From: Chryseobacterium daeguense DSM 19388
Lineage (GTDB): Bacteria > Bacteroidota > Bacteroidia > Flavobacteriales > Weeksellaceae
NCBI RefSeq assembly: GCF_000430825.1
Contig: NZ_AUMT01000017.1
Location: 24,817 to 88,816 of the forward strand
Direction of reading: 5' to 3'
DNA: 64,000 nt
Below, piece by piece: positions 43,714 to 52,937 of the stretch (position 1 is its first letter; every line of letters begins with the position of its first letter). Made by a program: the position numbers and the translations under genes. A model generated the notes under the pieces. That model made no database searches, was not told the origin of the DNA, and was given only the letters and a program-made list of their open reading frames with translations.

Positions 43714-45612
43714 TTAATTAACTAAGAATTTTTTTGAATTTCTTATTCCATTATTAGAATGATTGATGATATACACTCCTTTTGGAAGAACCTGATTGAT
43801 CTGAATTTCATTGGTTTTTGAATTTCCTTTCTGAATAAGCTTCCCGCTCATTTCTGAAATCTGGTATTCTCCAAATATCTCATTTTTGCTTCCCGCTAAC
43901 TTTAATTTATTATCAGCTTTTACAAACACGATTGCTGTTTCTGTATTATCTTTAACCTCTGAGGTTCCTAAAACATCCATAATTCTCACAGCATAATCTT
44001 CCATCTGGCCGTACTGCAATTGAGAGCAGGCATCAAAATCAGGAAGCGCAGCTGAAGCAAAAGTAGCCGCATCTACAGCAACTCTCATTCTTAAATAAGT
44101 ATTTTTAAGAGCACCGGCAGGAGGAGTAATGTTGCTTGTAAGTGTTGTCGAAGCGCCGGAAGCCATTGTATTTGATGTAGTGTTCACTACTAATTCAGAA
44201 GCATCAAAAGCTCCGTTATTATTATAATCTATCCAAACTTTTACCTTGAATTTATCCGATTGAGGGAATCCGTTCAGGAAAGTAACCTTTAATGGCGATG
44301 CAGAGTTTGCAGGAATATCTGTATAGTATGCAGGTCTTATGCATGTAGCATTAGCATAATCCGCATAATAAACCGGTGCAGCCTCATCTGAATCATAGCC
44401 GTTTGTAGTACTGCTGATTGTTCCCATCACTACTCTGTATGGCCCGATAGCAAAATTATTATTGGTAGGGTGCAGAATTCCCGCAGGATTACATATTGCA
44501 GGAATTACGGATACAGTTGACGGCACGGTTACTGAAGGATCTTTTGCTCCTAGAGAATTGAGAAGGTTTTGTCTGTACTCTTTCATCATCATGATAGCTC
44601 TGTCTCTTTGCCCTTCCGTGAATTTTCTATTGATATTGGTATAATTCATAATATTATACTGGGTTCCGTCATAATTTACACCAGTACAAGGATCTATGCT
44701 GCTATTAGTAGGCACCGCCACTCCGTACATACTTCTGGATGGGGATGTGTCACATACACGATCTCCGTTTGTAGCACAGTTCGTATTTACAGGACAGGTT
44801 GTCTGGCTATTAGCGCTTATCCCCTGAAATGTATGATATAAACCGAATGCATGCCCTAATTCATGGGTAAGAGTAGTATCATTAGCATTTTTAATGGTTG
44901 CCACCTTCATAAAGCTTTCATAGCTATAATCATAAGCATCAGGGAACATTGCATACCCCATTAAGCCGTAGCTAAGCTGCTGCTGCCCATCAAATCCTAT
45001 CACAACATAAATATTAAAATAAGAATTTTCCGGCCAGTGGGGTGCAATCTGACTCTTGATTGCATAGTCGCTGGCTCCATTGCTGCTATTCATTGCTACA
45101 CCACTGTCATCATATTCGGGAAGAACACTTCCGTCGTATCTTATAATCCCTGTAGTAGGCATACAGCTTGGTGACCTTTTTGCAAGAACAAGTTTAAAAG
45201 GAATTACATTACCACCAGTAGGACCGGTTCCTTCAGGATAAAAGCCGTTTCCGTAGGTAGTAGCGTACATTTTATTTGCTCTGTCTATCCAGTTGATGAT
45301 TTCCTGATCAGTAACCGCCAGATTCGCATTTGCTGCCGCACTGGATTCTATCACATGCACTACAACCGGAATTTCATATAGCTGACCTGTATAAAGACCG
45401 TTCCATGAAGTTGTACCTCCCACTTTATTCATGTAAGCATGTTTATCAATACTACTGAATTTTTCATCAGCTTCTTCTCTCATTTTCTGCAATCCCGGAT
45501 ACTTACGATCCATACGCTCCATTACAGTATCAAAACCACAAAAACCATGTGTGTTTTGAGCAAATACACTTACAAAAGAAAGAAGTGCAAATAAAAGTAC
45601 ATGTTTCTTCAT
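43714..45612 (-). CDS. M43 (pappalysin-type) zinc metalloprotease with GEVED domain and T9SS sorting
   Basis: 632 residues: signal peptide to VFA, a pro-region, then a metzincin domain with H250-E-L-G-H-A-F-G-L-Y-H260 and a Met-turn in YNIMNYTN. Next a GEVED-type beta domain (PLKVTFLNGFPQSDKFKVKV ... MEDYAVRI; V-W-I-D-Y-N-N-N-G). The C-terminal 70 residues resemble a T9SS type A sorting domain (GEYQISEMSGKLIQKG ... PKGVYIINHSNN). A secreted or cell-surface protease. 219 bp of AT-rich sequence precede it, with a 20-bp dyad at 45721-45740. Confidence 0.93.
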   Translation of the reverse strand: MKKHVLLFALLSFVSVFAQNTHGFCGFDTVMERMDRKYPGLQKMREEADEKFSSIDKHAYMNKVGGTTSWNGLYTGQLYEIPVVVHVIESSAAANANLAVTDQEIINWIDRANKMYATTYGNGFYPEGTGPTGGNVIPFKLVLAKRSPSCMPTTGIIRYDGSVLPEYDDSGVAMNSSNGASDYAIKSQIAPHWPENSYFNIYVVIGFDGQQQLSYGLMGYAMFPDAYDYSYESFMKVATIKNANDTTLTHELGHAFGLYHTFQGISANSQTTCPVNTNCATNGDRVCDTSPSRSMYGVAVPTNSSIDPCTGVNYDGTQYNIMNYTNINRKFTEGQRDRAIMMMKEYRQNLLNSLGAKDPSVTVPSTVSVIPAICNPAGILHPTNNNFAIGPYRVVMGTISSTTNGYDSDEAAPVYYADYANATCIRPAYYTDIPANSASPLKVTFLNGFPQSDKFKVKVWIDYNNNGAFDASELVVNTTSNTMASGASTTLTSNITPPAGALKNTYLRMRVAVDAATFASAALPDFDACSQLQYGQMEDYAVRIMDVLGTSEVKDNTETAIVFVKADNKLKLAGSKNEIFGEYQISEMSGKLIQKGNSKTNEIQINQVLPKGVYIINHSNNGIRNSKKFLVN

Positions 45613-45720
45613 TATATTATTTTTGATTAAAAAAATCTTGCGAATATAATAAATTTATTGCTATCCTTATAATAAAACATCTAAAACCTTTAAAATTCTT
45701 TAACACAAATAATAAAAATA

Positions 45721-45740
45721 AATATTGAAGTATCAATATT
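45721..45740. promoter_or_regulatory. 20-bp dyad in the M43/DUF4407 intergenic region
   Basis: Perfect repeat AATATTGA-N4-TCAATATT between divergent genes. Possible operator; regulator unknown. Confidence 0.35.
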
Positions 45741-45831
45741 TTACAGCTTTTAAAGCTTACTTGGTAAAACATAATACTATCTTTTACAATGGTATGATTT
45801 TTAGTAGTATATTTATATTAAATTTTCTAGT

Positions 45832-46902
45832 ATGAAAAATAACCAACAAACTATAAATCAAGTGAATCATAAAATAAATTGGTTCCAGAAGTTTCTAATG
45901 GTCTGTTCCGGAGGAAACATTCATATTTTGAGAAAAACACCCAGTGAATGGAATAAGTTTTCGGGGATTGGAGGCATTGTTCTTTTTACAGCTGTTTTTG
46001 CCACGCTCTCTGCAGGCTATGCCATGTATACCGTTTTTGACAATATCTGGGCATCTATCGGATTCGGGATTTTATGGGGATTAATGATCTTTAATCTTGA
46101 CCGATACATTGTTTCCTCTATCAAAAAAACAGGCACATGGTGGAATCAGATTTTGATGGCAATACCAAGACTTGTACTGGCAACTTTCCTGGGAATAATT
46201 ATTTCCAAACCCTTAGAACTTAAAATTTTTGAAAAAGAAGTCAATAAGCAATTAAATACAATTATCCAGAGAAATAAAAAACAGCTTCAGGGCGAGATGA
46301 ACGGCCGAATCCTTCAGCAGAGCGGACCTTTCGATACTGAAAAGAAGCAAATTTCCGACAAGATTGCTCAATATCAAAAATCGTATGATTCTGCAGCTGT
46401 AGAGCTTGAAAAAGAAATTTTAGGGAAACAATCTGGTTTAACGAGTGGTAAAGAAGGTTTCGGACCCAATGCAAAACGTAAGCAGGAACTTAAAGAACAA
46501 AGAAGGCAGGATCTTGAAAACTATCAGAAGCAAGTAGCCCCAAGATTGGAATATTTAGATAAGGAAATTTCTAAAGTGTATACCAATTTAGAAACAGAAA
46601 GAAAATCTACGGAAACGTTCGAAGATAAATTCAATGGTTTTGCAGCAAGATTGCAGGCTCTGGATGAATTGGGAAAAAATTCAGCCATTATTGGTCTTGC
46701 GGCGGCTTTTATTATGGGACTTTTCATTTGTCTTGAAATTTCTCCGGTGCTGGTAAAATTAATTTCCCATGTAGGACCTTACGATTATCTCTTGGAAAAA
46801 ACAGAAAATGACTTCCGTTTATACTCAAAAGAGAAGATAGAAAAAGGAAATGCACTTACTGATTTCAGGATAGACGATTTTAAAGACAACCTATACAAAT
46901 AG
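45832..46902 (+). CDS. DUF4407 membrane protein
   Basis: 356 residues. Three transmembrane helices near the N-terminus (GIVLFTAVFATLSAGYAMY; WASIGFGILWGLMIFNLDR; IPRLVLATFLGIIIS), a long coiled-coil region (about 130-275, rich in Lys/Glu/Gln), and a fourth helix (IIGLAAAFIMGLFICLEISPVLVKL). The FNLDRYIVSSIKK motif after helix 2 is the DUF4407 signature. Function unknown. Terminator after the stop. Confidence 0.9.
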   Translation: MKNNQQTINQVNHKINWFQKFLMVCSGGNIHILRKTPSEWNKFSGIGGIVLFTAVFATLSAGYAMYTVFDNIWASIGFGILWGLMIFNLDRYIVSSIKKTGTWWNQILMAIPRLVLATFLGIIISKPLELKIFEKEVNKQLNTIIQRNKKQLQGEMNGRILQQSGPFDTEKKQISDKIAQYQKSYDSAAVELEKEILGKQSGLTSGKEGFGPNAKRKQELKEQRRQDLENYQKQVAPRLEYLDKEISKVYTNLETERKSTETFEDKFNGFAARLQALDELGKNSAIIGLAAAFIMGLFICLEISPVLVKLISHVGPYDYLLEKTENDFRLYSKEKIEKGNALTDFRIDDFKDNLYK

Positions 46903-46924
46903 GCTTTTATATTAAGTTATCATT

Positions 46925-46954
46925 ACCTTTCAGTTAATTCTGAAAGGTTTTTTT
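46925..46954 (+). terminator. Terminator of DUF4407 gene
   Basis: ACCTTTCAG / CTGAAAGGT, 6-nt loop, T7. Confidence 0.92.
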
Positions 46955-47019
46955 ATTTCATAATTAAAATATGTAGAATAATCCCTAACTTAGCAATACC
47001 TTAAATAAACTAATTTATC

Positions 47020-47188
47020 ATGAAAGGCTTCAGATCCTTATCTTGGACAGATCGCTTTCGTACCTTACAATTTTGTACCTAAAAACTGGGCAGCATGTAA
47101 CGGGCAGCTTTTACCAATTGCACAAAACCAGGCACTTTTTTCACTTCTGGGAACTACCTACGGAGGGAACGGAACCACAAAAAAATAA
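47020..47188 (+). pseudogene. Remnant of a phage tail-collar / microcystin-dependent-protein-type gene
   Basis: From GAT 47033 the frame reads DPYLGQIAFVPYNF, then WAACNGQLLPIAQNQALFSL and LGTTYGGNGTT, then two Lys and TAA. This is the tail-collar domain consensus, but it stops where the domain normally continues (FALPDLRG...). The only nearby ATG (47020) is in another frame, so the signal peptide region is lost by deletion. A hairpin of the old 3' end lies at 47270-47300. Confidence 0.8.
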
Positions 47189-47269
47189 ATACTAAAAACT
47201 TTCAGACTCATGAATTTAAATTCGTGAAAAAATAAACACAAAATGTCTATATAAACACCGATCATAGTT

Positions 47270-47300
47270 AAAGCCTTCAGAATTCCTGGAGGCTTTTATT
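47270..47300 (+). terminator. Terminator-like hairpin after the tail-collar remnant
   Basis: AAGCCTTCAG / CTGGAGGCTT around AATTC, then TTATTTT. Confidence 0.6.
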
Positions 47301-47335
47301 TTCAATTAAGGAACATTTTTTGTAGAAAATTATTC

Positions 47336-47533
47336 ATGCCATCATCAGTTGTAAATAATTATCTCTATTTTCTTGAAACTGAAATATTGCGGATCATATA
47401 TCAGTCGGGAGCAGTGTACGATTATTTAAAAGTTCCGGCAGAAATTTTCGACAGGTTCAGAACAGCGCAGTCCAAAGGGCGTTTCCTGAATTATGTTATT
47501 AAACCTAAATTCAAATATAAAAAAGTAGAGTAA
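47336..47533 (+). CDS. KTSC-domain protein
   Basis: 65 residues fitting the KTSC family: hydrophobic strands LRIIYQSGAVYDYLKVP, then FDRFRTAQSKGRFLNYVI and a basic tail. Members are small soluble proteins of unknown role, sometimes near nucleic-acid enzymes. Single copy, own unit; no promoter box seen. Confidence 0.85.
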   Translation: MPSSVVNNYLYFLETEILRIIYQSGAVYDYLKVPAEIFDRFRTAQSKGRFLNYVIKPKFKYKKVE

Positions 47534-47641
47534 TTTAATATTAATTTAAGTAAATCGATTGCATCAAATTAAATTCTTATACTTAAATTTATTCTACTTT
47601 TAAAATATAACAACTAATAAAATTAACAAATACCACAAAAT

Positions 47642-48109
47642 ATGATATTAGAAAAAGGAACCAAAGCTCTTGAATTTGAGCTTCACTCAACTCCGGACCA
47701 AAAATTAAAGCTTTCTGATTTTTCAGGTAAAAATGTTATCCTTGTTTTCTATCCTGCAGACTGGAGCCCTGTTTGCGGAGATCAGGTGACATTATATAAT
47801 GAAATGCTGAGTATTTTCCGTAAATATAATGCGGAAATTCTTGGAATTTCCGTAGATAGCTCATGGTGTCATGATGCGTTTATGGGATACCGAAAACTTC
47901 ACTTTCCACTTCTTGCTGATTTTAACCCAAAAGGCGAAATCTCGAAAAAATATGGAGTTTACAATGAAGAAAACGGAACTTCAAAAAGAGCTTTATTTGT
48001 AATTGATAAAGATGGGGTTATCCAGTGGAGTTATCTGTCGCCGGACGGGATCAATCCCGGAGCCGATGGCATTATTGACGCATTAGAAACTTTAAATAAA
48101 AACGCATAA
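47642..48109 (+). CDS. Peroxiredoxin (AhpC/TSA family)
   Basis: 155 residues, thioredoxin fold without a signal peptide, so cytoplasmic. The peroxidatic Cys lies in F-Y-P-A-D-W-S-P-V-C-G-D-Q, matching the PxxxS/TxxC motif. Other Cys: W-C-H-D (in VDSSWCHDAF), a candidate resolving residue. Reduces H2O2 or alkyl hydroperoxides with thiol donors. The next gene, 2 bp downstream, encodes a DsbA-like thioredoxin-fold protein, so the two form an oxidative-stress operon. Confidence 0.93.
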   Translation: MILEKGTKALEFELHSTPDQKLKLSDFSGKNVILVFYPADWSPVCGDQVTLYNEMLSIFRKYNAEILGISVDSSWCHDAFMGYRKLHFPLLADFNPKGEISKKYGVYNEENGTSKRALFVIDKDGVIQWSYLSPDGINPGADGIIDALETLNKNA

Positions 48110-48111
48110 TT

Positions 48112-48630
48112 ATGGCTGCATTAAGAATTCCTGTCGGAGAAAATGACCATGTTCAGGGAAACCTGGAAACAGCTAAGATAGTATTGGTGGAATATGGGGA
48201 TTATCAGTGTCCGCATTGTGGCCATGCTTATCCATTAGTAAAAAAATTTGTAGAAGAATATGGTGATGATGTGGCTTTTGTTTTCAGAAATTTTCCGCTT
48301 ACAGATTCCCATCGGTTCGCTATGCCGGCCGCCGCTATTGCTGAAGCAGCAGGAAAGCAGGGTAAGTTTTGGGAAATGCATGATCTTATTTATGAAAACC
48401 AAAATCAGCTTAGTGATGAAATGCTTAAAGAATCTGTGAAAACTTTACAGCTTGATTTTTCAACTGTTGAGAAAGACATCAATGAATCCGGCATAAAAGA
48501 AAAAATTGAAGAGGATTTTGAGGGTGGAGTAAGAAGCGGTGTCAACGGAACACCTTCCTTTTTTGTTAACGATCAGAAATGGGAAGATTATGACGGAACG
48601 TATGATTCTTTTGTTGGACTAATTTCTTAG
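48112..48630 (+). CDS. DsbA-like thioredoxin-fold protein (C-P-H-C)
   Basis: 172 residues, no signal peptide. Active site C-P-H-C in DYQCPHCGHAYPLVKKF (about 34-37), the DsbA-type helical insertion (about 60-140), and cis-Pro loop GTPSFFVN. Such cytoplasmic DSBA-like proteins may reduce disulfides or assist the peroxiredoxin encoded 2 bp upstream; they may also be detached relatives of NhaA-fused domains. A terminator follows. Confidence 0.9.
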   Translation: MAALRIPVGENDHVQGNLETAKIVLVEYGDYQCPHCGHAYPLVKKFVEEYGDDVAFVFRNFPLTDSHRFAMPAAAIAEAAGKQGKFWEMHDLIYENQNQLSDEMLKESVKTLQLDFSTVEKDINESGIKEKIEEDFEGGVRSGVNGTPSFFVNDQKWEDYDGTYDSFVGLIS

Positions 48631-48733
48631 TTGAAGCTGAATATGGTTTGGCTAAAACCAATTATTTGAACCTTTGAAAGCAGGTTTCCTTCGAGAACCT
48701 CAGGATATTTTCCCGCTCCTATTGATAATAAAT

Positions 48734-48765
48734 AAGGCTACCTCAGCATTGAGATAGCCTTTATA
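48734..48765. terminator. Bidirectional terminator between DsbA-like gene and guaB
   Basis: AAGGCTA / TAGCCTT stem with inner CTCA/TGAG pairing; T-rich on both sides. Confidence 0.75.
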
Positions 48766-48781
48766 TTTAAATTATTATTTA

Positions 48782-50242
48782 CTACAAAGAATAATTAGGA
48801 GCTTCCTGCGTGATGATAACATCGTGAGGATGAGATTCTTTCAATCCGCTTCCTGTAATCATTACCATCTTTGTATCTTTTTGCAGAGCTTCAATATCTT
48901 TTGCTCCGCAATATCCCATTCCGGCTCTTAAACCTCCCGTCAGCTGGAAAATCATATCTTCCAATTTCCCTTTGTGAGGAACACGGCCTTCAATACCTTC
49001 CGGAACGAATTTTTTTGCTTCACTCTGGAAATATCTTTCTTTTCCACCTCTCTTCATTGCGGAAAGACTTCCCATTCCCTGATAAGATTTGAATTTTCTA
49101 CCCTGGAAAATGATTTCTTCACCCGGCGCCTCATCAGTTCCTGCTAAAAGTGAACCCAGCATTACTGCTCCCGCTCCACTTGCGATTGCTTTTACGATAT
49201 CTCCTGAAAGCTTAATACCACCATCCGCGATTACTGCTACATTTTTGGACTTAGCATATTCGTAAACATTGTAAATAGCAGATAATTGAGGAACTCCAAC
49301 TCCCGCAACCACTCTCGTCGTACAGATAGATCCAGGTCCTACACCTACTTTAAGAACGTTCGCACCAGCTTTGATCAAATCTTCAGCAGCTTCCGCCGTT
49401 ACAATATTTCCCCCAACGATATCCAGATCCGGATATGCTCTTCTGATTTCTGAAATCTTATCTAAAACTCCTTTTGAGTGACCATGAGCAGAATCAATAC
49501 CTACGATATCTACACCAGCTTTTACCAATGCTTCAATTCTGTCCATCGTATCTTCACCAACGCCAACTCCGGCTCCCACGATCAATCTTCCGCCCTGATC
49601 TTTGTTGGCGTTCGGGTATTCCAATTGGTTGTCGATATCTTTAATGGTGATTAAACCGACTAATTTATTGTTTGAATCTACGATAGGAAGCTTTTCAATT
49701 CTGCTTTTAAGAAGAATTTCCTTAGCTTTTTCAAGGTTGGTATCTTTATCGGAAGTGATCAGATTTTCTTTTGTCATGATCTCCTCTACTTTCATATCAA
49801 GGTTTTCCTGATATTTTACATCTCTGTTGGTAATAATTCCGATCAAAGTATTTTCGGCATCCACTACAGGAAGTCCGGAAATTTTATATTTCGCCATCGT
49901 TTCCTTTGCCTGAGCCAGTGTATGGTCTTTGGAAAGGGTTACCGGATCCGAAATCATTCCGTTTTCTGAACGTTTTACACGATTTACCTGTGCAGCCTGT
50001 TCCGCAATGGTCATATTTTTATGAATGAAGCCCAAACCGCCCACTCTTGCCAGTGCAATTGCCAGATCGGCCTCCGTAACGGTGTCCATCGCCGCAGAAA
50101 CTATCGGAACATTAAGCGTAATTTTGTCGGTAAGTCTTGATTTTAATGAAACCTGATTAGGTAAAACTTCTGAATAAGAAGGGACTAGAAGCACGTCATC
50201 GAAAGTGATGGCTGTCTCTACAATTTTGTTATGAATAGACAT
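48782..50242 (-). CDS. guaB: Inosine-5'-monophosphate dehydrogenase
   Basis: Oxidises IMP to XMP, the first committed step to GMP. 486 residues: N-terminal barrel part, two CBS domains (about 95-205: [18 protein letters not shown] and [18 protein letters not shown]), then the catalytic barrel with G-P-G-S-I-C-T-T-R, whose Cys forms the covalent IMP intermediate, and the GMGSL/MKRGG flap region. The promoter box TAATTTTG lies 13 nt upstream. No RNA switch is seen in the short leader. Confidence 0.98.
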   Translation of the reverse strand: MSIHNKIVETAITFDDVLLVPSYSEVLPNQVSLKSRLTDKITLNVPIVSAAMDTVTEADLAIALARVGGLGFIHKNMTIAEQAAQVNRVKRSENGMISDPVTLSKDHTLAQAKETMAKYKISGLPVVDAENTLIGIITNRDVKYQENLDMKVEEIMTKENLITSDKDTNLEKAKEILLKSRIEKLPIVDSNNKLVGLITIKDIDNQLEYPNANKDQGGRLIVGAGVGVGEDTMDRIEALVKAGVDIVGIDSAHGHSKGVLDKISEIRRAYPDLDIVGGNIVTAEAAEDLIKAGANVLKVGVGPGSICTTRVVAGVGVPQLSAIYNVYEYAKSKNVAVIADGGIKLSGDIVKAIASGAGAVMLGSLLAGTDEAPGEEIIFQGRKFKSYQGMGSLSAMKRGGKERYFQSEAKKFVPEGIEGRVPHKGKLEDMIFQLTGGLRAGMGYCGAKDIEALQKDTKMVMITGSGLKESHPHDVIITQEAPNYSL

Positions 50243-50255
50243 CTTTACTTTCTTG

Positions 50256-50263
50256 CAAAATTA
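50256..50263 (-). promoter_or_regulatory. -7 box (TAATTTTG, minus strand) of guaB
   Basis: TAnnTTTG on the minus strand, 13 nt before ATG 50242. Confidence 0.6.
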
Positions 50264-50333
50264 AGGTATTTTACTGAGATACGAAAATTGATTTTAATAG
50301 TTTAAATAAAACTTAACAATCAATAACTTAAAT

Positions 50334-50363
50334 CAAAAAACCGCCTGGAATTCCGAAACGGTT
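50334..50363 (-). terminator. Terminator of the sigma/GIN operon
   Basis: On the minus strand AACCG / CGGTT stem with internal GGAATTCC, followed by T6. Confidence 0.65.
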
Positions 50364-50411
50364 CTTTTGTACAAAATAAAATTAGTATATAATATTGAAT
50401 ATGAAGTGACT

Positions 50412-50912
50412 TTATTTATCTGTTGCCGAAGCAATCATTTTTGAAATATCATCAGCTGTAAAACTTCCTTTCACATCCACAAAAACCAGATCTTTATCAG
50501 AATTTACAGTAATCAGCATATTTTTGATGGTTTCTCCTTTTTGTTTTACCCGGATATTAACATTGTCCCCGTCATGCTTTATAGTTGCCCAGTCTTCGTA
50601 ATTATTATTGTTCAGGTAATTGGCAAAATCTTTTACCATTTGCCTGTCCCCGTTTTCTACCGTCATTACTTTTATTTTTGAAACCTTTCTTACAAGATTT
50701 ATTATTTCATCACTTTCACCGTCTTCTTTTAAAGCTTTTTTAATGTAAGGCTTCGCCAAAAGCATGGGTACATTGATGCTTACAAACTTTGCTCCTTTAA
50801 AATCATGTCCTGATTCAGAAAAATAACCCATATTCGGGCGTTCTGAAACGATGCAGGACTGCATCAGGAACATGGTACAAGCTATGATAAAGATGTTTTT
50901 TAAAATTTTCAT
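50412..50912 (-). CDS. DUF4252 lipoprotein
   Basis: 166 residues, lipobox M-Q-S-C. DUF4252 landmarks: FVSINVPMLLAKPYI, VRKVSKIKVMTVEN, a central helix VKDFANYLNNNNYEDW and the ending LVFVDVKGSFTADDISKMI. The function is unknown, but family members sit beside ECF sigma operons in Bacteroidetes. It is the last gene of the operon, 12 bp after the GIN-domain gene, and its ending closely resembles the middle of that protein (KLDGKLSMDDISKI). Confidence 0.88.
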   Translation of the reverse strand: MKILKNIFIIACTMFLMQSCIVSERPNMGYFSESGHDFKGAKFVSINVPMLLAKPYIKKALKEDGESDEIINLVRKVSKIKVMTVENGDRQMVKDFANYLNNNNYEDWATIKHDGDNVNIRVKQKGETIKNMLITVNSDKDLVFVDVKGSFTADDISKMIASATDK

Positions 50913-50924
50913 GGTGATTGGTTT

Positions 50925-52190
50925 TTAATTAATTTGCTTTAAAGATCCGCCGGACATTTTGCTGATATCAGAAGTGATCTCCGGATTGCCTTTATATTTA
51001 ATCAGTCCTCCCGAAGAAGCTTTTACATCCAGCTTTTCAACAGCGTTCACAGAAAGGCTTGCTCCAGAAGTGGATTCCGCTCTCACATGATTGGCTCTGA
51101 AGTTTTCTGCTTTGCAGAGAGCCCCGCTGCTGATATCAAAAACTGCAGTTCCCGCCTGTCCGCCAATGTTTGTATCTGATCCGCTTGAACCTTTGAAATC
51201 AAGGTTTTTAGAATTCACTTCCACTTTTAAACTTGTTCCGGAAGTTGCTTCAACTTTTGTACTATTTGCGATATTAAATTTCCCTTTTACTACCGAACCT
51301 GAAGAAGCATCAATTTCCAGATTATTTTCATTCACAGAATTAATCGTTGTAAAAGTAGCCCCTGAAGATGTTTTGATATTATCCATTCTCGGCGAAGAAA
51401 CATTTACGCTGATGTTTTTGAACTTCAAATTTTTCTGTCCTTTATTATCAACATACACCTTTAAAACCCCGTTATCAACTTTGGTTATGATATACTGAAG
51501 CTTGTCTGCATCTGCAATCACTTTGATATTGGCAGGGCTTTCCTGCTTGAAAACCACATTTACACCCGTGCTCACTTGAATTCCTGAGAATTCACCAACA
51601 TTTCTTGTTTCACCGCTCAAATAGGAGGTATTTTCTGAGGTGATATTATTTCTGGCATTGGTAACCGGATTTGTTTTTGTTTCGGTGGAGTTTACGATTT
51701 TGCTGATATCATCCATCGATAATTTACCGTCTAGCTTTACTAAAATGCTTTCTGCACCTCCGCTGTCAATGCTCAGCAGCAAATCATCCATTATCCCGTT
51801 TTTTTCTTCCGAAGAAAGGAATTTTATTTTTGCGCCGCCACTGTTCATGGTCATGATTTCACTATAGTTCAGATTACTGAGATAGGAAGAAATATCTTTA
51901 TTGATCTGAGACAATTTCTTTTCTTTTGCCGTTTTTGCATCCGCAGGTTTTTCGGCGATGAAAACTTTTAGTCCTTCAATCTTTGACAACAAAGGCTTAA
52001 TCTGGTCCAGTTCAGCATCTCCTAAATCCAGGCTGCTCAGCATCCCGAACATAGGTTTGGCAATTTTTATAGAGGTCACCCCCTCTGCCTCCTGATATTT
52101 CTCAAAAAGCTGATCGAGCTTATCTTTCTGCCCATATACATTGAAAAAATGGGAAAAAGCAAGTGCGAATATTACTATTATTTTTTTCAT
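50925..52190 (-). CDS. DUF4252 plus GIN-domain (DUF2807) adhesin-head-like protein
   Basis: 421 residues: signal peptide to YGQ, a DUF4252 half (about 22-170, with MDDLLLSIDSGGAESILVKLDG and SMDDISKIVN), then a GIN/DUF2807 beta-helix-like domain (about 190-415) made of repeated S-S-G / T-S-G turns (TSSGATFTTIN, DASSGSVVKG, EATSGTSLKV, GSSGSDTNIGG, TSGASLSVN, ASSGGLIKY). Most GIN proteins lack DUF4252, so this is a fusion of two domains of one operon. Predicted to be at the envelope surface. The anti-sigma gene is 66 bp upstream. Confidence 0.9.
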   Translation of the reverse strand: MKKIIVIFALAFSHFFNVYGQKDKLDQLFEKYQEAEGVTSIKIAKPMFGMLSSLDLGDAELDQIKPLLSKIEGLKVFIAEKPADAKTAKEKKLSQINKDISSYLSNLNYSEIMTMNSGGAKIKFLSSEEKNGIMDDLLLSIDSGGAESILVKLDGKLSMDDISKIVNSTETKTNPVTNARNNITSENTSYLSGETRNVGEFSGIQVSTGVNVVFKQESPANIKVIADADKLQYIITKVDNGVLKVYVDNKGQKNLKFKNISVNVSSPRMDNIKTSSGATFTTINSVNENNLEIDASSGSVVKGKFNIANSTKVEATSGTSLKVEVNSKNLDFKGSSGSDTNIGGQAGTAVFDISSGALCKAENFRANHVRAESTSGASLSVNAVEKLDVKASSGGLIKYKGNPEITSDISKMSGGSLKQIN

Positions 52191-52256
52191 GAGTCAATTT
52201 TTATTTTTTGATTATTAGTGCCTGATCAGGTGCATAATCTTATTTTAAAAGGTTAA

Positions 52257-52937
52257 TTAATAATCGTCGTCTACGACTTTTGGTTGTACTAGCTTTTCAC
52301 TGACGTTATTTGCAAATATTTGGAATGAATACTTAGTCACATTAATAGCCTCTTCCACATTTTCAATTCTTTTCCCGTTTACGATCACGTAAGAATCCTG
52401 ATAGCCTGTAGAATCTGCTGTTGTTTTATAGTTTTTAGAAGAATTATAAACAAATTTTGGTTTTCTTTCTTTTTTAAGTCTTCCTCTTTTAGGTAAAATT
52501 TCATCTAAAACATCCTTCTCTGCCACTGTATTTTCCTGGAAAATAGAATCTTTTTTCGTTCCGGAAATAGAATCGTTAGGATGATTCACAGCAACCTGTT
52601 CCTGATGTTCATTATTTTCTTCAATAAAATCATTTTTCTGGTTTTTAATCTGACTTTCCACAAACTGTGCCTGATCTTTTACACCAGAATTTTGATTATA
52701 ATTAAAAATAAACCCGATGCTGAAAATTAAAACCAATCCTGCCGCCATCCAGAACCATTTCGGAAATGAAGGTTTCGTTTTGGACCCGATTGGGATGATT
52801 GGAGCAGCGCTGTTATCTGCTGCCTCATCTTTTCCTTCCGCTTTTTTGAGGAAATCCTCAAAATCCCAGTCCATTTTTTCTTCCTTTATATTTTGGAAGA
52901 TCTCGTCATATTTATCTTGAAATTTGTCTTTGCTCAT
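52257..52937 (-). CDS. Putative anti-sigma factor (membrane protein)
   Basis: 226 residues: a cytoplasmic N-terminus that can bind sigma (KMDWDFEDFLKKAEG), one transmembrane helix (about 55-74, WFWMAAGLVLIFSIGFIF) and an extracytoplasmic C-terminal region ending with YVIVNGKRIENVEEAINVTK. Its start overlaps the ECF sigma gene by 26 bp, the usual coupling of sigma and anti-sigma genes. No zinc-binding HxxxCxxC motif. So the anti-sigma role is inferred from context. Confidence 0.78.
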   Translation of the reverse strand: MSKDKFQDKYDEIFQNIKEEKMDWDFEDFLKKAEGKDEAADNSAAPIIPIGSKTKPSFPKWFWMAAGLVLIFSIGFIFNYNQNSGVKDQAQFVESQIKNQKNDFIEENNEHQEQVAVNHPNDSISGTKKDSIFQENTVAEKDVLDEILPKRGRLKKERKPKFVYNSSKNYKTTADSTGYQDSYVIVNGKRIENVEEAINVTKYSFQIFANNVSEKLVQPKVVDDDY

